A stretch of DNA of 13,936 bases from Candidatus Margulisiibacteriota bacterium (GTDB lineage Bacteria > Margulisbacteria > Termititenacia > Termititenacales > Termititenacaceae): positions 1 to 13,936 of the forward strand of contig JAITIS010000043.1 of the NCBI GenBank assembly GCA_031279305.1. Direction: 5' to 3'. This document shows, piece after piece, positions 6,800 to 11,169 of the stretch. The notes beneath the pieces are model-generated. The model saw only the letters and a program-made list of their open reading frames with translations, ran no database searches and had not been told where the DNA came from. Positions within the stretch are counted from its first letter, which is position 1, and every line of letters begins with the position of its first letter. Both the position numbers and the translations under genes were made by a program.

Positions 6800-7284
6800 A
6801 TTTCCACGGGTATGTCGATAGTCACGGATTTTTTGCTGCGGTCGGCAGACACCTCGCTGCCCAGCGAGTACCGCGCGCGCAACTCCGCGGTCAAAGGTTT
6901 TTCTTCGCGGCGCTGGTACAGCCATTTGACTGGTTCTTTTTCACGCAGATCCAGATGAATATAGCTATTGTCCGGATCATAGCCCAGCCCAGAAATTTCT
7001 GGAAAAGTTTCCAGATAACGAAAAACTTCCGGCAAAAGTCCGACATCCGGCAGAGTAATATCCAGCGCTTTGCCAGAGCCGTGATAATTGCGCTTCGGTC
7101 CCGGCTCTTCTATCTCGATTTGATCGCAGACATAGGCGCGTTTCACCAGCACGGGCTGATTAAATTTCGACCAGACGTCTTCCAATATCCCGACCAAAGT
7201 CAACGAGATTTTTAACTCGCCGCGGCAGCCGCCGCATTTACAAGCAAAAATATCCCGGTCAAAATGTTCCGAAAGATTGCCCAC
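6796..7284 (-). CDS. M15-type (peptidase M15_3-like) D-Ala-D-Ala carboxypeptidase-like protein
   Basis: A 162-residue protein with the zinc peptidase signature HGSGKALD (His68, Gly71, Ala73, Asp75) and the second motif YIHLDLR (His110, Asp112). Together these match the HxxGxAxD and HxD motifs of M15 peptidases that cleave peptidoglycan cross-link peptides. The opening FDRDIFACKCGGC is typical of the M15_3 subgroup found in phage endolysins and chromosomal relatives. There is no signal peptide, so its export route is unclear and it may act in the cytoplasm or come from an old phage gene. The tail from about residue 115 is unassigned. Start is GTG with no Shine-Dalgarno site; a -10-like TATGCT lies 6 nt upstream. 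It overlaps the xer gene by 4 nt. Confidence 0.8.
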   Translation of the reverse strand: MGNLSEHFDRDIFACKCGGCRGELKISLTLVGILEDVWSKFNQPVLVKRAYVCDQIEIEEPGPKRNYHGSGKALDITLPDVGLLPEVFRYLETFPEISGLGYDPDNSYIHLDLREKEPVKWLYQRREEKPLTAELRARYSLGSEVSADRSKKSVTIDIPVEI

Positions 7285-7290
7285 CGTTTA

Positions 7291-7301
7291 AGCATATCAT
7301 A
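7291..7301 (-). promoter_or_regulatory. -10-like elements of the M15-xer operon
   Basis: On the minus strand TATGAT (7301-7296) overlaps TATGCT (7296-7291). The latter is followed by 6 nt and the GTG at 7284, which would give a transcript starting at the start codon. It lies within the 47 nt divergent spacer shared with the EFR1-type gene. Confidence 0.4.
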
Positions 7302-7317
7302 AAAAAATATTTTGTAA

Positions 7318-7323
7318 TATAAT
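7318..7323 (+). promoter_or_regulatory. Consensus -10 of the EFR1-type gene
   Basis: A perfect TATAAT is followed by the pyrimidine tract TTTTTCTT and then ATG 7332. The first purine at the expected start distance is the A of the ATG, so a leaderless message is predicted. No convincing -35 is seen. It is back to back with the M15 promoter. Confidence 0.5.
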
Positions 7324-7331
7324 TTTTTCTT

Positions 7332-8120
7332 ATGTCTAGCCTTATTTATTATTTTACTTCCACGGGCAATTCGCTGGAAACAGCGCGGATACTGGGGCAG
7401 AAACTAGGCGCGCGGTTAATCAGCATCGCCGCTCTGGACAAAGAATCCAGCCTAGTCTGCACCGCGGACTGTATCGGCATTGTCTATCCGGTATATTATT
7501 GCGGCCCGCCGCTCATCGTGCGCAGATTTGCGGAAAAACTAAAAGTCAGCAATCCTCAAGCCTATATTTTCACGACGGCCACCTATGGCGGTCTGGCCAT
7601 AACCGGCGGCGACCGGCTAAAAAAAATTCTACAAAAAAACGGTGTTGTTCTAAACGCCTTCTACGCGCTTAAAATGCCGGGCAATTACACCGTGCTGTAC
7701 GGCGCGCCGGCCGCCAAAACTATTGCTAGAATTTTGCATAAAGCCCAAGCAAGTCTCGACAGACTAGCCAAACAAATTTTAAGCAGAAAACAAAACCAGC
7801 CCGAACGTTTTCTGAATTTCCTCGGCAATATTTTTTACCAGCGCGCCAGCGCCGGCTTTGCGCAGTCCAGCCGAAAATTCTGGGTCAAAGACGTTTGCTC
7901 TTCCTGCGGCATCTGCGGCAGAGTCTGTCCGGCCCATAATATTTATCTGCAAAACGGCCGGCCAAACTGGCTGGAGCGCTGCGAGCATTGCCTGGCTTGC
8001 CTGCACTGGTGCCCGACGGGGGCTATCGAATGGGGAAAAGCCACCAGAGGGAGGAGGCGTTATCATCATCCTGCGGTCAGTGTGTTGGATATCGAAAAAT
8101 CCCGCAGATACTCCGCCTAG
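7332..8120 (+). CDS. EFR1-type flavodoxin/ferredoxin fusion protein
   Basis: A 262-residue electron-transfer protein. The N-terminal flavodoxin-like domain (about 1-150) starts with YYFTSTGNSLETA, the FMN phosphate-binding loop, and contains the IVYPVYYCGPP and TTATYGG loops. The C-terminal domain has two 4Fe-4S motifs, Cys189/192/195/199 and Cys217/220/223/227, each CxxCxxCxxxCP. The architecture matches the EFRO1/EFR1 family common in anaerobes; it presumably passes electrons between ferredoxin and a partner not seen here. The tail (about 236-262) is basic. The gene stands alone and its TAG overlaps the convergent Nif3-gene stop by 4 nt. Confidence 0.9.
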   Translation: MSSLIYYFTSTGNSLETARILGQKLGARLISIAALDKESSLVCTADCIGIVYPVYYCGPPLIVRRFAEKLKVSNPQAYIFTTATYGGLAITGGDRLKKILQKNGVVLNAFYALKMPGNYTVLYGAPAAKTIARILHKAQASLDRLAKQILSRKQNQPERFLNFLGNIFYQRASAGFAQSSRKFWVKDVCSSCGICGRVCPAHNIYLQNGRPNWLERCEHCLACLHWCPTGAIEWGKATRGRRRYHHPAVSVLDIEKSRRYSA

Positions 8121-9124
8121 CTTATTATTTTCAGCTCAGGAAATTCTGCTTGCAGTTTTTTCTTTAACACCGGCACTATAATTTCTTCCGTCTCGCGGTG
8201 ACCGCAGATTTTTAATTCCAGCCCCAGCTCTTCTGCCAGCAATCGGCTGTGATAACCAGCCTCGCCCGTGACAAACAGTTCCGCGCCTTTATCAAAAGCT
8301 TTCCGCACTAAAGAGCTGCCGGAACCGGAGCAAACTGCTATTTTTTTGTATGCAGCATACTTAGAATTTTTCAGTGGACGCCCGATCAGGCCGATGCCAT
8401 AAGTCCGGCCGCTATTTTTTAAAGGATACAGGTCATAGGCGATCTCTTCGTAAGGATGTTTTGCCCTGACCGCATTGAGCAGTCCTCCGACTTTTTCCGC
8501 GGAAATAATAGTTTCGATCCTAACCTCGGCCGTTTTTTCCAGCACATTCTGCCGACCGCTATACGGTTTAGTTCCGGCTAGCGGACGAAAAGTTCCTGTG
8601 CCGTCCAGCCGGAAAGTGCAGTCTGAATAATTGCCGATATGCCCGCCGCCGGCGGAGACTATGGCCGCGTGCACCGCTTCAATTGCTTCGCGCGGAACAA
8701 AAACCACATATTTATAAAACTGTTCCCGGTAAGTCGGCTCCAGCACCTCGCATCTCTCCGGCTCCAGACCGCACCGGCGCGCCAGCGTCCAATTCACACC
8801 ATGCGGAGCCGCATCCAGATTGGTGTGCGCGACAAAAAGCGCGATACTATTTTTTAACAGTTTAGCGATATTGCGCCCTAGGGGCAGGCTCAGATCAATA
8901 CGGCTCAATTCCTGAAAAAATAGAGCGTGATGAGCAATCAGCAGATCGGCTTTTTGTTTCACCGCTCTGTCTATCGCGACAGAAGATGCATCCAGCGCGA
9001 TCATTACAGCGCGAATATCCGCGCGCTTGTCGCCAATCTGTAAACCGATCTGTTTGTCCCAGCCGCAGGCATACTGCGGCGGAGCAATATTATTCAGCGT
9101 CTGGATAATGGTTTTGAGTTTCAC
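8117..9124 (-). CDS. Nif3-like dinuclear metal centre protein with inserted CutA/PII-like domain
   Basis: A 335-residue Nif3/YqfO-type protein. Metal ligands visible are His65-His66 in IAHHALFF, Asp104 in AHTNLDAAPHGVN, and His309 and Glu313 in CGHRETEE. Residues about 130-235 (from YKYVVFVP to HPYEEIAYDLYPL) form the CutA1/PII-like insert that separates the two halves in longer family members such as YqfO. The family is widespread; its biochemical role is unsettled (a GTP cyclohydrolase 1 type 2 label is common but weakly supported). GTG start at 9124 is set by GGAGG at 9132-9136 with a 7 nt spacer. The start overlaps the upstream stop (GTGA), so translation is probably coupled to the UDP-glucose pyrophosphorylase gene. 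Confidence 0.92.
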   Translation of the reverse strand: MKLKTIIQTLNNIAPPQYACGWDKQIGLQIGDKRADIRAVMIALDASSVAIDRAVKQKADLLIAHHALFFQELSRIDLSLPLGRNIAKLLKNSIALFVAHTNLDAAPHGVNWTLARRCGLEPERCEVLEPTYREQFYKYVVFVPREAIEAVHAAIVSAGGGHIGNYSDCTFRLDGTGTFRPLAGTKPYSGRQNVLEKTAEVRIETIISAEKVGGLLNAVRAKHPYEEIAYDLYPLKNSGRTYGIGLIGRPLKNSKYAAYKKIAVCSGSGSSLVRKAFDKGAELFVTGEAGYHSRLLAEELGLELKICGHRETEEIIVPVLKKKLQAEFPELKIIS

Positions 9125-10461
9125 AATCTCGCCTCCACATCCGCAAAAATCCGCCGCTCCAGTTTTAACTGCTGGCCGGGATTAAACAAAGAAACCCGGC
9201 CGCGAAAAACAACATCTATGCCTAGAATAATATCTCCGCGTAATTTTAAGCTAGAACAGTCAACCAGCGAGGGTGGCTGCGTAACTCTAGCGGTAAAATC
9301 TTGAATGAATGAAAAATATTTTTCATCCAGATCGATCAAGATCGGCGGCAAGGCACGCCGCGGATTAACAGTCAAACAGCCGGTTTTTGTCAAAATATAA
9401 AGATCTGACCAAAGAGCCAGTAAATCCGCGCATTTTTTAACCGGCACAAAACGCTCTCTAGGCGTCTCCACTGCCGCCGCGCTAGGAAAAAACTCAATGG
9501 CCGCGCCAGCCGCTGTTTCCAGCTGATACACTTTACGGCTGTCTCTATCCTCTGGATTAACCGGTTTAGGATTACGGATCAAAGGCAACGGAAAAATCTG
9601 CTCATAATCAGCCAGCAAATTCGCCAGCGCCCGCAGGCTTAACCACATAGAGTTGGTATTAAAATATTTATGTCTGCCAATATCTTGGGCTGCATCTTGA
9701 TCCTCAGGGTTTATCTGCGCCACTTCGCGTAAAGCCAGCCGACCGTCAGGATAACGCACCAAATGGCCGCCTTTCAGATCAGCCGGAGTCCGCCGCGCCA
9801 CCTCCATAAGAAAAGGCAGCTTTCGTTCCGCCAAATAACCGAGCATTGCAGGATCAGGAGCGGCGCCTAAATTATCACTGTTGGAAATAAACAAATACTC
9901 GCAGCCATCTTCCAGCCAGCGTTCTAACAAACCGGAATCCGCTAGAACCGGATACAAATCTCCGTGTCCGGGCGGATTCCAGTTCCAGTTTTCTATAATT
10001 TCCGCGGCTGGTTCTAGGGTATCACAGTAAATCTTAGGATGTTTGTTTTGCCTAAGAAATTCTATCTGAGGATATTTAGCCAGATAAGTTCTCGTGTCAT
10101 TATCTGTGGAAAAACTATTCAGCAAAACTAATTTACTCTGGCCGGACTGCCGAACAATAATATCCAGAAAATTCAAACCGTCTTTGACCGGCAGCAGAGT
10201 TTTGGCCTGCCGCAAACCCATAGAAGTACCCAGCCCGCCATTGAGTTTTAAAATAACCAATTTGGCCAATTGCTTTTCCCCTGCCGTCTTATAGGACAGT
10301 AAGTCGGAATAAACAGGAAGGTCAGTTACCGGCAGTATATCTTTTTCACGGATTTCCCCGGTCTGTCCCGCGGCGACCTGCCCATACAGACGCAGGAAAT
10401 TCGCAATGACTGGACGCGGCAAGCCTGTCATTCTATCTATAATCAGCTGCTGCTTATTCAT
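9121..10461 (-). CDS. UTP-glucose-1-phosphate uridylyltransferase, eukaryotic-type UDPGP family
   Basis: A 446-residue protein of the UDPGP family, which makes UDP-sugar from UTP and sugar-1-phosphate. It is distinct from bacterial GalU. Motifs: the nucleotide loop LNGGLGTSMG (73-82), the NSFSTDNDT segment (115-123), FISNSDNLGA (191-200) with the metal-binding Asp196, HKYFNTNSMWL (264-274), and RFVPVKKCADLL (337-348), matching the conserved catalytic Lys region. The C-terminal part (about 370-446, LRGDIILGIDVVFRGRVSL) resembles the left-handed beta-helix tail. UDP-N-acetylhexosamine pyrophosphorylase is less likely because the loop is LNGGLGTSMG and not its LAGGQGTRLG form. The start at MNKQQ is chosen over an upstream in-frame start at 10485 because the -10 hexamer ends 7 nt before it. 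Confidence 0.9.
   Translation of the reverse strand: MNKQQLIIDRMTGLPRPVIANFLRLYGQVAAGQTGEIREKDILPVTDLPVYSDLLSYKTAGEKQLAKLVILKLNGGLGTSMGLRQAKTLLPVKDGLNFLDIIVRQSGQSKLVLLNSFSTDNDTRTYLAKYPQIEFLRQNKHPKIYCDTLEPAAEIIENWNWNPPGHGDLYPVLADSGLLERWLEDGCEYLFISNSDNLGAAPDPAMLGYLAERKLPFLMEVARRTPADLKGGHLVRYPDGRLALREVAQINPEDQDAAQDIGRHKYFNTNSMWLSLRALANLLADYEQIFPLPLIRNPKPVNPEDRDSRKVYQLETAAGAAIEFFPSAAAVETPRERFVPVKKCADLLALWSDLYILTKTGCLTVNPRRALPPILIDLDEKYFSFIQDFTARVTQPPSLVDCSSLKLRGDIILGIDVVFRGRVSLFNPGQQLKLERRIFADVEARL
9132..9136 (-). promoter_or_regulatory. Ribosome binding site of the Nif3-family gene
   Basis: GGAGG inside the last codons of the upstream gene, 7 nt before the GTG at 9124. It supports the GTG start and internal initiation in a two-gene message. 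Confidence 0.75.
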
Positions 10462-10468
10462 TGCAGCG

Positions 10469-10477
10469 ATTGTAACA
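10469..10477 (-). promoter_or_regulatory. Extended -10 promoter of the UDPGP-Nif3 operon
   Basis: On the minus strand TGTTACAAT (TGn plus TACAAT) is followed by CGCTGCA and the ATG at 10461. Transcription would start at or one base before the start codon. There is no Shine-Dalgarno site. No good -35 is seen. Confidence 0.5.
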
Positions 10478-10503
10478 CGAAGCACGTAATTGTTGCATTT
10501 TCC

Positions 10504-10524
10504 GCCTTTTTATAGTAAAAAGGC
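10504..10524 (+). promoter_or_regulatory. Perfect 9-bp inverted repeat overlapping the tRNA -10
   Basis: GCCTTTTTA, a TAG loop, then TAAAAAGGC: a perfect 9+3+9 dyad. Its centre holds TATAGT (10511-10516), a good -10 placed about 16 nt before the tRNA 5' end; TTGTTG at 10490-10495 could be a -35 with a short 15 nt spacer. It may be an operator on the tRNA promoter. It could also act as a hairpin, but no gene ends toward it, so a terminator role is less likely. Confidence 0.4.
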
Positions 10525-10532
10525 TGGTCGCT

Positions 10533-10605
10533 GGGGCTGTAGCTCAATTGGTAGAGCGCTACAATGGCATTGTAGAGGTCGACGGTTCGATTCCGTTCAG
10601 CTCCA
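10533..10605 (+). tRNA. tRNA-Ala, anticodon GGC
   Basis: A 73-nt cloverleaf can be folded. The acceptor stem is GGGGCTG with CAGCTCC (one G-T pair) and discriminator A. The D arm is GCTC/GAGC. The anticodon stem is CTACA/TGTAG with loop ATGGCAT, which places GGC at 34-36, decoding GCC and GCU alanine codons. The variable loop is AGGTC and the T arm is GACGG/CCGTT with loop TTCGATT. The 3' CCA is not encoded (CTT follows), so it must be added by CCA-adding enzyme. It appears to be a single tRNA with its own promoter. Confidence 0.95.
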
Positions 10606-10612
10606 CTTGTTG

Positions 10613-10659
10613 TGCCACTAATATGGCAAATATTAAATCGCGCGTGAGGAATTACGCGC
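10613..10659 (+). terminator. Cluster of short dyads after tRNA-Ala, possible weak terminator
   Basis: Three inverted repeats lie just after the tRNA: TGCCA/TGGCA (10613-10617, 10624-10628), TAATAT/ATATTA (10619-10624, 10630-10635) and GCGCGT/ACGCGC (10640-10645, 10654-10659). The last is GC-rich and followed by AATTTAT, not a clean T run. They could help end or process the tRNA transcript. The rest of the interval up to 10735 is A/T-rich with no gene that I can support. Confidence 0.3.
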
Positions 10660-10735
10660 AATTTATCCCGCTCACTATTTCATTTTTATCGCTCGTAATT
10701 TTGCTGGTTTTTTCAATAATTTATTTTTACTCGCA

Positions 10736-10754
10736 GCATAAATTATATTTATGC
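10736..10754 (+). promoter_or_regulatory. Perfect 8-bp palindrome upstream of the small/giant gene operon
   Basis: GCATAAATTATATTTATGC is a perfect 8+3+8 inverted repeat ending 23 nt before a consensus TATAAT (10778-10783). It abuts where the -35 should lie. That geometry fits an operator for a dimeric regulator; the regulator is unknown. Confidence 0.4.
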
Positions 10755-10777
10755 ACCACATTGCCCAAACTTACGAG

Positions 10778-10783
10778 TATAAT
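10778..10783 (+). promoter_or_regulatory. Consensus -10 of the 10793 operon
   Basis: A perfect TATAAT ends 9 nt before ATG 10793. There is no Shine-Dalgarno site, so a leaderless or near-leaderless transcript is predicted. TTGCCC at 10761 is too close to be a standard -35. Confidence 0.5.
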
Positions 10784-10792
10784 TTATATATT

Positions 10793-11164
10793 ATGCACGC
10801 CAAGCAAATACAGGTAAAAGACAATCATCCGGCGTTTCGGCGCGGGTCGCTGGCCGAACAAACCGAAACATTTTTAGTATTAGTAAAATCTGAGTTGACC
10901 CGTTTGCGTATTGAGCCCAATGAAGCGCGGGAATACCTGCGCCAGCTGGTCGAGAGCATCAGCAGGGTCGGTTGTATCCCGCCGCTCATTGCCAGCGCCC
11001 TGCGCGACGTAGACGGCAAATATCAAAAATTCACGGTCAGCCGCGGCCTAACCGCAGAGCAAGAACAAGAACTGCTCGCCAAGGGGCAGCCGTTTTTGGC
11101 CGGAAGCAATGAAGCAACCCCCATTGTAAATCCGCCCCCGCGCGGACAGCTGCCGCCAGAATAA
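10793..11164 (+). CDS. Unknown small protein with proline-rich tail, 123 aa
   Basis: Unrecognised. Residues about 1-85 look helical and charged (LAEQTETFLVLVKSELTRLRIEPNEAREYLRQLVESI). A short low-complexity tail follows, ending in NPPPRGQLPPE. There is no signal peptide, membrane segment or cysteine cluster; one Cys lies in VGCIPPL. An upstream in-frame ATG at 10751 would add 14 residues but lies inside the palindrome and ahead of the TATAAT, so 10793 is preferred. The stop is 5 nt before the ATG of the giant gene, so the two are probably one operon and the product may work with the large protein. No function is proposed. Confidence 0.72.
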   Translation: MHAKQIQVKDNHPAFRRGSLAEQTETFLVLVKSELTRLRIEPNEAREYLRQLVESISRVGCIPPLIASALRDVDGKYQKFTVSRGLTAEQEQELLAKGQPFLAGSNEATPIVNPPPRGQLPPE

Positions 11165-11169
11165 AATTT

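Noticed and set aside
5906..6925. Longer xer reading frame starting at 6925
   Set aside because: The extra N-terminal residues have no Xer similarity and lie over the well-supported M15 peptidase gene; MIQKFLDF at 6799 is the family start and forms an ATGA overlap.
10462..10485. Upstream start at 10485 for the UDPGP gene
   Set aside because: The extra codons contain the extended -10 element; MNKQQ at 10461 fits the promoter geometry.
10458..10661. Minus-strand open frame over the tRNA (contains SGAERNRTVDLYNAIVALYQLSYSP)
   Set aside because: This is a typical false ORF from translating the complement of a tRNA gene.
10751..10792. Upstream ATG at 10751 for the small proline-tailed protein
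   Set aside because: It lies within the 19-bp palindrome and upstream of the consensus TATAAT, so it would not be in the transcript.
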